Under the pieces are notes generated by a model. That model saw nothing but the letters and a program-made list of their open reading frames with translations. It did not search any database and was not told the DNA's origin. Positions 15,155-26,300 of a stretch of DNA of 64,000 nucleotides are shown here, in pieces. The stretch is from a bacterium SCSIO 12844 (GTDB lineage: Bacteria; Pseudomonadota; Gammaproteobacteria; Francisellales; Francisellaceae): the NCBI GenBank assembly GCA_024397935.1, contig CP073743.1, forward strand, positions 1,922,001 to 1,986,000, read 5' to 3'. A program made the translations under genes and the position numbers. Numbering within the stretch: position 1 is the first letter of the stretch; each line of letters starts with the position of its first letter.

Positions 15155-15970
15155 ATGGGAAAAGATAATCAATTTAGCATTACCGACTCAAATAATAGCC
15201 TTGAATTAAATGAAAATCAAAAAGATAACATAATTGGTACTGGCTCTACAGCTATTATTTATAAGATAAATAGTAATAATGTTAAAAAAGAATTTAAAGA
15301 TGACATCACGCTAGATCAGCTAAACTATCAAAAAGATATGATAAATAAAATTCATCCTAATTTTGAAGTTGAAATTCAAGAATCAACAAAGCAGCATAAA
15401 GCCTCTATCACTATGCCATTTATTAATGGAAGCCATGATATATCAAATGAAAAAATTCAATTAGCGGTTAGAGATTTATTCAATACATATAAACTTATCA
15501 TAACAGACCCTGTTAAAGAAAATTTTATTAAAACCCAAGATAATGAAATCATATTATGTGACTATGGCTCAGTACTAGATTTAAATAAGGAAATTATAGA
15601 AACTCCAAAAGATGCCTTATTTGAAATTTATCAAAATTACTTAAAAAGCAAGTTTTCAAAATTTAACTTAGACTCTATTATTAAAAATGAAACTAAAAAA
15701 TCATTAAGTGAAGTATATAACTTACTGAAAAGTGATGAAACATATAGAACTAAGATACAAAGTATTCAGCATGATATACAAAGTAAATTAGATCATCAGT
15801 CATCTAAAAACGTTGATCCTGGACTACAACCCATTTCACCATTTTTAGGTAAAAAACTAGACTTTGGCAAATTTATTCCTAATAACAAGCAAGATAACTC
15901 ATTACCAGAAAATTTATTTATGAAAAATGATAATAGTAATACTAAAATAAAGTTAGATTTTGATAAATAA
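15155..15970 (+). CDS. Candidate effector with minimal protein-kinase-like domain
   Basis: 271 residues. The N-terminal 150 residues contain kinase landmarks in order. GTGSTAIIYK (28-37) resembles the glycine loop, VKKEF (43-47) the ATP-anchoring lysine strand, IITDPVKENF (115-124) the catalytic loop with Asp118 and Asn123, and CDYGS (135-139) the DFG magnesium loop. The spacing between them is short: the helical insertions of a full kinase lobe are mostly missing. The usual His before the catalytic Asp is absent. It could be an active mini-kinase like some bacterial effector kinases, or a pseudokinase. The C-terminal 120 residues are polar and unstructured (PISPFLGKKLDFGKF). No signal peptide. 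Box-driven, transcribed alone, divergent from the lipoprotein. Confidence 0.72.
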   Translation: MGKDNQFSITDSNNSLELNENQKDNIIGTGSTAIIYKINSNNVKKEFKDDITLDQLNYQKDMINKIHPNFEVEIQESTKQHKASITMPFINGSHDISNEKIQLAVRDLFNTYKLIITDPVKENFIKTQDNEIILCDYGSVLDLNKEIIETPKDALFEIYQNYLKSKFSKFNLDSIIKNETKKSLSEVYNLLKSDETYRTKIQSIQHDIQSKLDHQSSKNVDPGLQPISPFLGKKLDFGKFIPNNKQDNSLPENLFMKNDNSNTKIKLDFDK

Positions 15971-15983
15971 TATACTCAAATAT

Positions 15984-16817
15984 TTAATATATTTTAGTCA
16001 CTGGGGATAAGTTAAATGAAGAACTATTTTTATTTTTAATGGTCCAAGGACATACCGGATCATTAGATGATTTTCTTTGACACACAAATGCCAATTTTAT
16101 TAATGAGGCATTATTATCTAGTCGTTTATAGTCAATATTATCAGAACAATTAATATTACCATTCACTATACTACATTTTCCTGGAAATTTTGAAAAACTG
16201 ACTTTGTATGCTTTATCATTATCTAACTCATATTCACCTGATGATGAAGTTATAATTTCACCGTATTCACCTTCTACAGATTCTTTACCTAAACCTACTG
16301 AGTGTAAATCAAAATTATGACTAAATGCTCCTGGAACCCCCGTTATTTCAACAGCTAAATTCATATTATTTCCAGAATAAAATCTAGTTGGATATAGACA
16401 ATCATTATCACTACAAGTTGCCTTATTTATTTTTAACATCTCACTTTCATCTGCTTTAATATATGTATTCCAATCAAAGTATTTATCTGGGGTATATTTA
16501 GTATGAATAAATGAAAATTGAACTTTTGGGTTATCTTTTAATTTTTTGATTTCAGCAACTATTTTTAACTCTTTAGTTGCATCTGTACAAAAAGGAAAAG
16601 CATTAGAATCTGTAAATTGAATTTTGCCTGTGCTTTTTGCAGCTACAGTTAACCACTTTGGTTGTATGGTATCTGTTTTCATACATGAGCTATCTAAAGT
16701 AGAAATCCATAACTCATAATTTGTATTATTATGAATACTCATTGTGTAGTCAGCTGATGCATATAAGTCTAAATTTATGAAAAAGCAAAATATTACACAT
16801 ACAAATTTTCTATACAT
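15984..16817 (-). CDS. Secreted/periplasmic cysteine-containing protein, unknown
   Basis: 277 residues with a clear signal peptide (MYRKFVCVIFCFFINLDLYASA), cleaved probably after ASA. The mature part starts DYTMSIHNNTNYELWI, a beta-strand pattern that resembles the entry strand of several secreted beta-sandwich families. It has about ten cysteines in pairs (SSC, PFC, ATCSDNDC, GKC, INC, CQ, PVC), suggesting disulfides and an extracytoplasmic location. No catalytic motif is seen. The frame ends 13 bases from the stop of the convergent kinase-like gene. A box lies 73 bases upstream at 16891, paired head to head with that of the next gene. Confidence 0.75.
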   Translation of the reverse strand: MYRKFVCVIFCFFINLDLYASADYTMSIHNNTNYELWISTLDSSCMKTDTIQPKWLTVAAKSTGKIQFTDSNAFPFCTDATKELKIVAEIKKLKDNPKVQFSFIHTKYTPDKYFDWNTYIKADESEMLKINKATCSDNDCLYPTRFYSGNNMNLAVEITGVPGAFSHNFDLHSVGLGKESVEGEYGEIITSSSGEYELDNDKAYKVSFSKFPGKCSIVNGNINCSDNIDYKRLDNNASLIKLAFVCQRKSSNDPVCPWTIKNKNSSSFNLSPVTKIY

Positions 16818-16890
16818 ATTATTGCAACCTCACCTGTGAAATTATTAATTATTATGATCAATAATATAAAGATTTGAGTCAGAGAAAATA

Positions 16891-16905
16891 AGCGCAAAAG
16901 TACGC
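16891..16905 (-). promoter_or_regulatory. Regulatory box for the secreted protein gene
   Basis: Read towards the gene: GCGTACTTTTGCGCT, 73 bases before ATG 16817. TTATAT lies about 21 bases beyond. Confidence 0.7.
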
Positions 16906-16936
16906 GATTTATTAGATATGTTTTAATCACCTGAAA

Positions 16937-16951
16937 GAGTACTTTTACGCT
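16937..16951 (+). promoter_or_regulatory. Regulatory box for the gene at 17019
   Basis: GAGTACTTTTACGCT, perfect consensus, 67 bases before ATG 17019. The opposite-facing box at 16891 is 31 bases away, so the divergent promoters each have one. Confidence 0.78.
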
Positions 16952-17018
16952 ATTCACTGATCTATTTCTATTTTAAGTTTTAATTAATTCAATTAATTAA
17001 TTTAAGGGGATGCATAAA

Positions 17019-18641
17019 ATGATTGATACTAAAAACTCGAAATTTGATGACTTAAAACTACTTTCTGATACTAGAGACTACCCAATGTTATTAGAAAAAC
17101 TTAATAAAAATAATCATACTAATTTTGAAACGTTAAGTAAATGTATTGGAATGCCTTATATTTCTATTGGTTTTGATAAACTCAAAGAAAAAACAGGTAT
17201 ATCAGATGAAAATGGGAGGCTAGGGTTTAAACTTAATGATAATCTTTGCAAGCATTTATTTGAAATGACTGTACTCAAAGAAAATAATACATATAAATAT
17301 AATTGGGATAACCGTAACAAAGGACTATCTCGGGAAGATTACCTAGCTCTAAATGATAAAGAACGCTATCAATTAGAAAGGCTTCATGCCATTAAAGCTG
17401 ATCTTTTTGAAAGTATAGTTATATACTTTGATGAGCATAGAAATGAAGATGATTCCTTACAATCAGATAATGAGCAATCTAATATACAGTCAGAAAAAGA
17501 AAAATATAAAAATTTTATTGCTAATATAGATCAAGATGATAAAGAAATTTTAAAGTTTCATGAGACAATATGTACTTATTATTCTGAAAATTATCAATCA
17601 ACTGATGGTGAGTTAACTAACTCAGTAAAAGAAGCTTTTAAAAAAGAGCTAGGCATAGATAAAAATTCACTAGAAATAAAAGTAAAATGTACAGAGGCAT
17701 CTGAAAAAATTGCAAATCTATCCAAAAAACTAAATGGCACATCGCAAACTCTACAAAAACTAATAAGTCCTTTAAATAATATATTAATGGATCAAGACTT
17801 TTACAATGCTCAAATTACATCAGAAAAAAGGCTAGAAAGGCTAAATGAATTTAATAAAAAGTTAGATGTTTTAAATAAAATAGTTGATGAAAATACTGAC
17901 TCAACAAATAATAAGTTAATCATTTCAATACTTGCTTATTTTCCTAAAAATGCTTTTAACTTAAGTTCTGAAGAATGCAATGAAATTTCCAAAATTTCAG
18001 CTTGCAACCAAACCTTACAAAAAAGCTTAAGGGATCAAACCTGTAATAAATTCAGTAATAATCTAAACGCTCAAAACTTTAAAGACCAAATTAATAATAT
18101 GGATAGTTTATCTTTATCACTATTAAACAAAAAAATTAGTGAAAAAGGTAAAGTTTATGCTAGCATTTCAGTTAATGAGTTCATTAATATTTTAGAAGAA
18201 ATACCATCTAAAATTACAAACAAAGACTTAGCAAAGATACAGAAAAAGCAAAATATAAAGAAAATTTATGATGCCCTATATGAAGGTGAAACAACTATTT
18301 GGAAAAAAAGAGGTACCATCATTGATGATTTAATAAATGATAAATTATCACTAAATGATTTCTATAAACATGTTGAAAACAATCCAAACAGCAGAACTGC
18401 AAAAGCGTTTAACCTTTATACTCATCACAATAAAAATGGAATTTCAAAAAATAATTTTTATCTTCTAAAAGACATTCATGAATATTGCAAAAACCACTCA
18501 GGACTGTTCTATCAGACTGACAACAATCTAAATAATACAACCAATAAAAATAAAGAGAGCTCTAATTCTCTAACCTTATTTAAAGACTATGCTGAAAAGA
18601 ATCCGTATTCAAGATCAGCAAAAATTTATAACACTATATAG
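17019..18641 (+). CDS. Coiled-coil candidate effector with C-terminal SRxAK domain
   Basis: 540 residues. GGGG at 17006-17009 is right for ATG 17019 and too close for the in-frame ATG at 17010. The N-terminal 140 residues form an unrecognised domain. Residues about 150-400 are strongly charged heptad-like helices, likely coiled coil. Residues about 425-540 form the same domain as at the end of the gene at 4823-5692: IYDALYEGETTIWKK, NNPNSRTAKAF, KNGISKNN, then NPYSRSAKI close to the end. No signal peptide. The shared C-terminal module on otherwise unrelated proteins suggests secretion or targeting. Box-driven and alone in its unit. Confidence 0.75.
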   Translation: MIDTKNSKFDDLKLLSDTRDYPMLLEKLNKNNHTNFETLSKCIGMPYISIGFDKLKEKTGISDENGRLGFKLNDNLCKHLFEMTVLKENNTYKYNWDNRNKGLSREDYLALNDKERYQLERLHAIKADLFESIVIYFDEHRNEDDSLQSDNEQSNIQSEKEKYKNFIANIDQDDKEILKFHETICTYYSENYQSTDGELTNSVKEAFKKELGIDKNSLEIKVKCTEASEKIANLSKKLNGTSQTLQKLISPLNNILMDQDFYNAQITSEKRLERLNEFNKKLDVLNKIVDENTDSTNNKLIISILAYFPKNAFNLSSEECNEISKISACNQTLQKSLRDQTCNKFSNNLNAQNFKDQINNMDSLSLSLLNKKISEKGKVYASISVNEFINILEEIPSKITNKDLAKIQKKQNIKKIYDALYEGETTIWKKRGTIIDDLINDKLSLNDFYKHVENNPNSRTAKAFNLYTHHNKNGISKNNFYLLKDIHEYCKNHSGLFYQTDNNLNNTTNKNKESSNSLTLFKDYAEKNPYSRSAKIYNTI

Positions 18642-18711
18642 AAGCGACTTCTTATGTATATATTCCTTGAAGTACTTAGCTTTTTATCTCAGCCATCTAA
18701 AACAACAAAAC

Positions 18712-19551
18712 CTAAGCCACACTAGCTAAAGGCAATTTTAAATCTAAAGAGTATAAATATTTTATATACTTATTATTCTGACTAACATCTACAAAAAGCT
18801 CATAACGATTTTTAAAGTCGAGTTTTTGAACAACAGATTGGATTAAACCTTGTACCGTTCTTACAGAACGACATAAATAATCAGCAATATCCTTTGCTTC
18901 AAAATTACCATAATAAATTGCAGCAATACATGCAGCTTCAGCCTTAGATAGAATGTTTAGTTTAGGATCAAAAAAATCTTGGTCTTCTTGAGCAATTTCA
19001 TCATCAATGGCTTCAACAATAAAATCCTTTAAAAAGCTTTGATTTTCTTTAGAAAGAAATATCTCTTCAACTTTTCTAGTTAATTGACTGATATTTAACT
19101 GCTGATAGTTTAATAATGCATCAAGATAGTTTTCTTTTTTAACAAAAATACAAATACAACTGATTGAATAATCTGCATTGTAAACAGAATGAATCGGAAG
19201 TAATTCCAACTCATTTTGTGTGATCATATTCAGATGATATTTTTCATCTTCTTTTGACTGAATTAAGTCTAAATCACTTAAACTAATAACACTTGGAGAA
19301 GCAAGTAATGAATTAAATCCTGTAATATGAGCCTGATCAGACAAAGCCCAATCAACAAACTGCTGACAGAACTTAATAGGTACATCAATTGCATAACCTG
19401 ATTTAAATACTCTAGTATAAGAAAGCCCCTCTACTTCAAAAGGAAAACTTAATTGATTAAAAACCTTAGTTAAAGTATAAGTATGCTTTCTCCAAAGGCT
19501 GGTATATAAATCTTTTAAAGTATTTGTTTCTATATTTTCATATATTAACAT
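18712..19551 (-). CDS. LuxR-type regulator (solo), likely controls the box regulon
   Basis: 279 residues. The C-terminal region (about 203-262) is a LuxR/GerE helix-turn-helix: LSKAEAACIAAIYYGNFEAKDIADYL, then CRSVRTVQ as recognition helix. The N-terminal 180 residues are of the size of a ligand-binding domain, with the blocks FPFEVEGLSYTRVFKSG and LLPIHSVYN shared with the paralogue at 37539. The autoinducer signature residues of LuxR/TraR are not evident and no luxI is present, so the ligand is unknown. A perfect palindromic form of the box (AGCGTAAAAGTACGC) lies 76 bases upstream, so it probably regulates itself. It is the only regulator inside the box region and the best candidate to bind the boxes. 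Confidence 0.85.
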   Translation of the reverse strand: MLIYENIETNTLKDLYTSLWRKHTYTLTKVFNQLSFPFEVEGLSYTRVFKSGYAIDVPIKFCQQFVDWALSDQAHITGFNSLLASPSVISLSDLDLIQSKEDEKYHLNMITQNELELLPIHSVYNADYSISCICIFVKKENYLDALLNYQQLNISQLTRKVEEIFLSKENQSFLKDFIVEAIDDEIAQEDQDFFDPKLNILSKAEAACIAAIYYGNFEAKDIADYLCRSVRTVQGLIQSVVQKLDFKNRYELFVDVSQNNKYIKYLYSLDLKLPLASVA

Positions 19552-19627
19552 TTGATATTCTCTCTTATATTTATTTTAAATAATCAAACATTTGTTTGGT
19601 ATTATATATAATCTTAAAAAAATGAAA

Positions 19628-19642
19628 AGCGTAAAAGTACGC
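19628..19642 (-). promoter_or_regulatory. Regulatory box for the luxR-type gene (autoregulation)
   Basis: Read towards the gene: GCGTACTTTTACGCT. The two halves GCGTA and TACGC are perfect inverted repeats around four bases, the most symmetric copy in the window. TATATA/TATAAT follows about 20-22 bases later. Confidence 0.8.
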
Positions 19643-19709
19643 ATTTTAGAAAATAATTAATTATTATAAATATATAAAAACTCACCATGCAAGAGCATAC
19701 ATATGATTC

Positions 19710-20240
19710 TTAAGGTTTTATTTCATTAGAGTTATAATTAAAATCATCAATATACTTAGAAAAATATTTTGGCGCTTCTTGATCACCTGACAGCTTTTTA
19801 TCTAAAAATGATAACTCTTTCTTTGTTTTATTATAAAAATCTATCCCACTTTCAAAGTCAATATGATCATCTTGATCAAAAGAATGCTTATTAACTGATT
19901 TTTTTCTAAAGCCAGTATATTGAACTTTAAGAGCCTCAAGTTTGGATTGCACTGATAAAACTAATTTAGATAATGGCTTTTTATCATTATGAATATCTTT
20001 ATCTGTTAAGAGGAGTGTTTCAAGATCAACCGTACTAGAACGCTTTCTTTTTTCATTCGATGGGACAGTTGTTGAATAACCTTTTAAACCATCATACTCA
20101 TCATCAAAGTCACTCTCTATAAGATTAATGCTATTTGAATTACTTTTATACTTATTAATAAAATTATCTAAAATTTCATTATATTGATTTATCTTTTTTA
20201 AAGTATCAGCAAGATAAGATCTAACTTCTTGTTCGTTCAT
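19710..20240 (-). CDS. Uncharacterised polar protein with KRKR cluster
   Basis: I do not recognise this 176-residue protein. ATG 20240 has an AGGAA ribosome binding site. It is highly polar and acidic (ESDFDDEYDG, DQDDHIDFES). One basic cluster, NEKRKRSS around residue 65, would fit a monopartite nuclear localisation signal if the protein entered a host cell; that is speculative. The N-terminal 35 residues form one amphipathic helix. It has its own box, 74 bases upstream and inside the end of the giant gene, so it is transcribed separately although the giant gene ends just 70 bases before it. Confidence 0.7.
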   Translation of the reverse strand: MNEQEVRSYLADTLKKINQYNEILDNFINKYKSNSNSINLIESDFDDEYDGLKGYSTTVPSNEKRKRSSTVDLETLLLTDKDIHNDKKPLSKLVLSVQSKLEALKVQYTGFRKKSVNKHSFDQDDHIDFESGIDFYNKTKKELSFLDKKLSGDQEAPKYFSKYIDDFNYNSNEIKP

Positions 20241-20310
20241 ATATAATTCCTCTTTAATGCTTAATAATTTATTTTCTTAAATCAAAATTTTAAAATTCAC
20301 GCAATACAAA

Positions 20311-23300
20311 TCAAAGCGTAGATGTACTTGAAACTTTAGCCAATACATTGTTTTCGCCATGTTTTGAAAAATCTCTTTCTAATTTTTCATGCATTTCACT
20401 ACTAAAAAATAAAAATTTATTATCAAGCTTTTTACGCTCATTATGAAAATTACTCCAATCATCATTAACTGCTAACCAACGAAAATCACGCTGGCGTAGC
20501 TGTAATGATTCTTTTTTATCATTTATAAATTTATCTAGTATAGATTTTAGGCTTAACGACTTACTAGTTTGAAAGGTTTCACTATTATTATAGATTCTAA
20601 CTAAATCTTTCAAACCTTGAGTCGAACCACAACCACTCGACCTTGATGCTGCCACTTTAAATATTGATTGAAGTTTTTTCTTTAATTCATCGTTATTGTG
20701 AAAGCTAAAGTCATTTATAGAAAACTTATTTTTAGTTTTCTTTTGATTACTGTTAGCTATATGTTTATTGTTTGCTAATTTATCATCATATCGCTTAGGA
20801 TTCTTAGAATTTATTTTTAATGCATCAGAAACTAGATATAGTGTTTTGATCTTATTATTATAGCTGTCAAATAACTCTGAAAAATTAATATTATTTGTAC
20901 TTTCAGTTGTAGCATAACTCCAAAAATCACTATCTTGAGAACTATTATTTTCACAAACTTTAGACCAGTCTTGAATTAAATTACTACTATCAAGTTCATT
21001 ATTAAATATGGCATTAATTAAACAAGTAATTTGTTCTCTTTTGAGTGATTGATCTGTAGCACTTAGTTTTTTGACACTATCGAATATATCATTTTTGGTT
21101 TCCGTAGTAAATTTATAAAATTTGTTCAAAACTTCACTATTTATCTTACCCAACAATAACTTTGTTCTGATTTGCATATATAAGGTTTGATCAGAATCTT
21201 TATCATAATCGTTACTATTATTAGTTTCATTTATTATCTTTTTATACTCTTCACCTTTCTCTGCATTTTCCCAAGCTTTTATCTCAGCTACAATTGATTC
21301 TTTTTTATCCCGAAACGCAACAATTGTTTCAAATTGCTTAAGATCCATTTTACCTAACTGTGAAAGATTATAACTTTCTAAATTTATTTTATTATTTGTT
21401 AATTTTAACGCAATAGATTTTATATCTTCATCATTTACACTTGTGTTAAAGTATTTAGTTAAATTGACTAAATGCTCACAAAATCGACGATGCTCCGTAA
21501 CTTCATTTGCACAGTTATATATATCATTAAAATCATTTACAGTTTTCAATATGAGATTTTTAAGAAGTATATTACTAAGTTTTGGGTTGCTATTTATATT
21601 ACCAAGTGCTTCTGCATTAAGCTCATCTAAGTTTGTTGCTGCCAATTTTACTGCATTAAGCAATTCTGATTGATCATTGTTGCTATTTAGACTATTTTTT
21701 ATGTTATCTAAAGTCTTACTATCTGAAATACTAATAATACCATTAGCAATTTTTTGTACTAAAATACTATCTGGACAATCTTTAAATCTACCAACAAGTT
21801 CTAATATAATAAGCAATTGTTGCTTATTGATTAAGTTGGATTTAGCAGCTTGACTATCATTATCTTTTTTAAGAAATTCAAATTTTTCTAACCTGCTGAC
21901 TTTATCCTTCTGATAATCAGATAAAAGTTTTGTAACTTCACTTTCATCAAATTGTATACTCTCAGCATTTTTTAACTCATTCAAAAGATTTGATAACTTT
22001 AGTAATGGATTACGAATGTTCACCTCATCACTAAAGTCAAAGTTATCAGCTATTTTAATATTTTTATTCTTTACACATTGAATAACTGTTTTAATATCAT
22101 AAATATCATTATAATGTTGAGCAAGTTTATCTAGTACTTTAATATTATTTAAACTCGATAGAATTATATTAATAGACTCTGTATTAGCCAAAAAATCTTT
22201 TTTATTTTTAGTGTCTACAGTACTAAAGTTAAATTGTTCAAGGCTGTTTAATAAATTAATCTGATTCTGATTACCTTTAAAATCTTTAATTAAATCACTG
22301 CTAAGATCAATACCATTTTTAAGATAGAAATCTACAAATTTTGCTAAATTTTTAGCATCGGTAACTTTTTTAAAAACACCTTCCATTGTAACTATTTTTT
22401 GAATGTAATTACTTAAGGTGCTATCGTCTAAATTATCTTTCTGTATCAGTATTAAATATTCTTCAATAAATTCAGGACATAATTTAACAAGCTTCTGAAT
22501 ATCATCTTTGTCAATATTACGAATTTTAAGCCATAAGCTAATATCTCTAAGATTACTTGGTACTGTAATAAATTCAGATAGTAGCTTACCTGGTTGTTGG
22601 AGTGAACTATCTTCAGTTTTAGAGACATCATTTCCTATTTCTATTTTATAACTCTCATTACAAAAATTAACCAATGAAGTATTTTTACTTTGCTTATAAC
22701 CTTCTAAAATTTTTGTTGCTTCATCTTTTTCAATTTTAAAACTAGCAGCTTTATATGTTTTTTCTCCCAACGTTAATGATTTACTTAATAATGCTGCATC
22801 AATATTGTTATTAATATCTTTAATAAAACCTGGGTAATCTTGGTAGTACTTTTCATATATCCCACTTAGATCTTCATTAGTATCAATAATATGAAAAATA
22901 TGATGCTTTATTAAATGATTGTAAAATTGGTCAATTTTTTCATTATTATTATCTTTTTTTAATTCAAGTATTGTTTTAGTGATGTTTTCATCTAAATAAT
23001 TTTTATCTATAGAGCTGTCTATATTATTAATTGTTAAATCAGTTATAGTTTGAGCATAATCAGTATGATCAACCTGTTTATTTTTAACATTTTCAGATGC
23101 CTTTTTATACTGATCAAAAAAATCTTTAAACACTGCTTTGAAATTATAATTAATAATTCCTGACCCTTTTACATGTATCTGCTCATGATCTTTGATATAA
23201 CCATCTACTGTCTTTTTAAACACTAAAATCACATTTCTTGGGATAAGAGCAGCATTAGCTTTATAAAACTCAAAATTTGTACGTAAAATAGGATTTTTTT

Positions 23301-26300
23301 TTTCATCATCATATTTATCATCATGAAGATTAAGCATATGCAGCTTATTAGGATCAGATGCTGCTAACTCTTGTGCAATACCAAAAGTAAGATTAAGCTT
23401 ATTTTCTAAAATAGCCTTAGATATATCCTCATCACCACTTAATTGGGTACTTCTAAAATGACCAACATCAACTACACTATCATAATATGTTCCTGATTTT
23501 TTATTTAAATATGCATCAGCAAATAAATATGTTTGCAAATTAATGTTTAATTCTTTATTAGCCTCATTATATTCACTTAAATAACTATTGACTTTCGGTA
23601 TATATTCACCATTGCCATTGTTTTTAGCATTGAGCTGATCTAAAGATTTTGTTTGTCTTAAACTAAAATTGTAGTAATCAATTTTACCCTTAAAACCTTG
23701 GTACTTTGCAAGTAGTTTCTGGATATTACGATAGGTTTGTTCCTTCTCTTGCTTCAGATCTACTTTATGACCAATACAACCATCATAATCAACTGCCAAA
23801 GCAATATGCATTTTAGTATATCTTTCTTTTATATTGTTAAAATTCTTACTATTATCATCAATATTCTCAATTTGAAAGATAGTTGCATTGATAATTAATT
23901 GAATATCTTGAGCATTTATTTTATATTCACTTTTGCCTTTTATTTGTTTTGTATAAAGCAAAGAATTAGCTAATGCTTCTAAATTTTCTTTATTTTTCTC
24001 AGTTACTTGAGTGTCACATATACAATCTATAAAAAATTCAGCTTGGTCTTCATCTAGTAATACAAGTAAATCTTTTTCTGGCAAGTTATCTATATTAGTT
24101 TTTGATATTTTATTTTTTTGGTTTTTGCTCAAGTAATATTTAACCAGCTTATCAAATTTTTCAAAATTAATACTATTTTTTAAAATTAGTAATTTATTTA
24201 TTAAAGTATGATTGTCTATTTGTAATGTAGATATTAATAGTTGATTGTATTTTTTAACTATTTCATCATCATTTAGCTCTTTTAGTTTATTTGTCTGCTC
24301 TAAATCTAATAAAATAGGCTTAACTAATGTACTACTAAACTTTTCATCTCCTAATATTTGCACAAGATTATTTTTTATTTTTCCATATTTAATAATATCT
24401 TCAAGATAATCTTTTATTGAAAAACAATTATCTAATGCTTGAGTTAAATTGCTTTCCTCTGTACGTTCAATTATGCTTATTAAAAATTCATTAAATTTAT
24501 TATTGGAGTCAATGTAGCTTTTTATAGAATTAGACAAGCTAAGATAATTGATATTATGATTACTTAGAACAAAATCACTTAACTTTCTTTTTAATTTATC
24601 ATTAAGATTTATATTCGAGATTTGCCCTAAAAGTTGTAATTCGACTATGTTTCGATGCAAATTTTGTTCATTTATAATTTTAGATTTATAATTATTATAT
24701 AAAACTCTTTCTAATCTATATTGCGTAACTGCCTCGTCAATTTCATTATCTATTTCTTTACAATACCTTGAATCTACAGATAGTTTACTTTTATCATTTT
24801 TATATTGACTAACCTTATGCTTATCAGTATTTATTCCAAGTCTGTGTTTAAAGGTATCTCTATAATCTTTATGTTTATCATTATCAATACTATTATCATC
24901 TATATAACTATTAATAATATTACTAAATTTATTAAGTTCATTTATTAACTTTGTTTTGTGTTCATTGCTATCCGATTGAGCATTTAAATTAAAACTAGAA
25001 TTTAATAATGAATCATCTATATTAACATTAGTTTGATTTATAGTTGAATCTAATTGAGAATTATATTTATGTTTTTTATTCTCTTGAATCAATTTTAATA
25101 TATAAGAACAGTATGATTTATCTAAATCTTTATATCCAGTCATATCTAAATCGGTTCTTGTAAAATGAGTCGCACTTGTAGGTGTAAGTAAATAATGAGA
25201 ATCTAAAGTAGTTGGGTCAAAGTTTTTTTCATTAATTTCTTGCCAATTTTTTCCAAAAAAATAATCATTAATTATGCTATCTTTTTTTGAGCTTTTTTCT
25301 CCATATTTTCTAACATTACCCACTAAGTTATTAATATTAATTTGCATTTGCTTAATATCAATACCAATACCCTTACCTTTATATGTATTTTTTTTATATT
25401 CAATTTCAATTGAACTTGGAATTAGTTGTAAATTTTCATTTTTTTGTAAAAATTTTATTAGATCATTAGATAATTTTTGATTATTTAAATCAGGAATTTC
25501 AATTTTAAAACTTTCTTTCTTATTTCCTTGCTCATAAGCTTGTTGCAATAAAACCATTTGCAATCTTAAACTTAATTGAATTCGAAGAGTTGCTTCTAAA
25601 GTCTGACTACTTTGTATAGTCTTAATAACTGGATTTTTAAAAAAAGAATCTAAGCTAGTTTCAATTGAACTGTTGAAGTAGTTTGTAATTTTTTGATTTT
25701 TTATTAAGCCAGGCAAATCGCTAAAGTTTTTTTTAGTTTTAAGTAAGCGAGAGAAATCGAAACTTGTGTTCTCCTCTGTGTATTCTAAATAACAATAGTC
25801 AATTTCAGAAGTACCTTTAATAGGCGTTGTATTATCACTACCTTTAACCTCTATGATTAAGTTATCTGGCAAAAATTTTGAACTATCTTCCTTGAGAAAA
25901 TTATTAAATAGCTCACAATTAGTACCACAATGAATTTTTATCTGACCTGATTTTTTTTTGTCAAAAATCCCAACTTTCTTTTCAAAGTGTTTTGAACATA
26001 GTAAATGAGACACTGCATAAGCTTTATGCAAATTATTACATCCCTGTTGATCAACAGTTTGCTCAAACTTCATTTTAAATGGATTAAATAATGCAACCTT
26101 ATCTTTAAACACAAAAGCACTATAATATTTAGATAAAATTATCTTCATATAGTTATCTAAAAAAGCAATATTTGAGATTAAACAAGAATTATATTTAGCA
26201 TCAATATTAACAATATATCCTTTTTGATCATTATCACTAATTGGGTAATTTAACTTATTAAAGATCTGATATTCGTTCGCAATATCTATTGACTTATTTT

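Noticed and set aside
18712-19551. Classical acyl-homoserine-lactone quorum-sensing pair
   Set aside because: No luxI-type gene is present in the window and autoinducer-contact residues are not evident, so only a solo regulator is supported.
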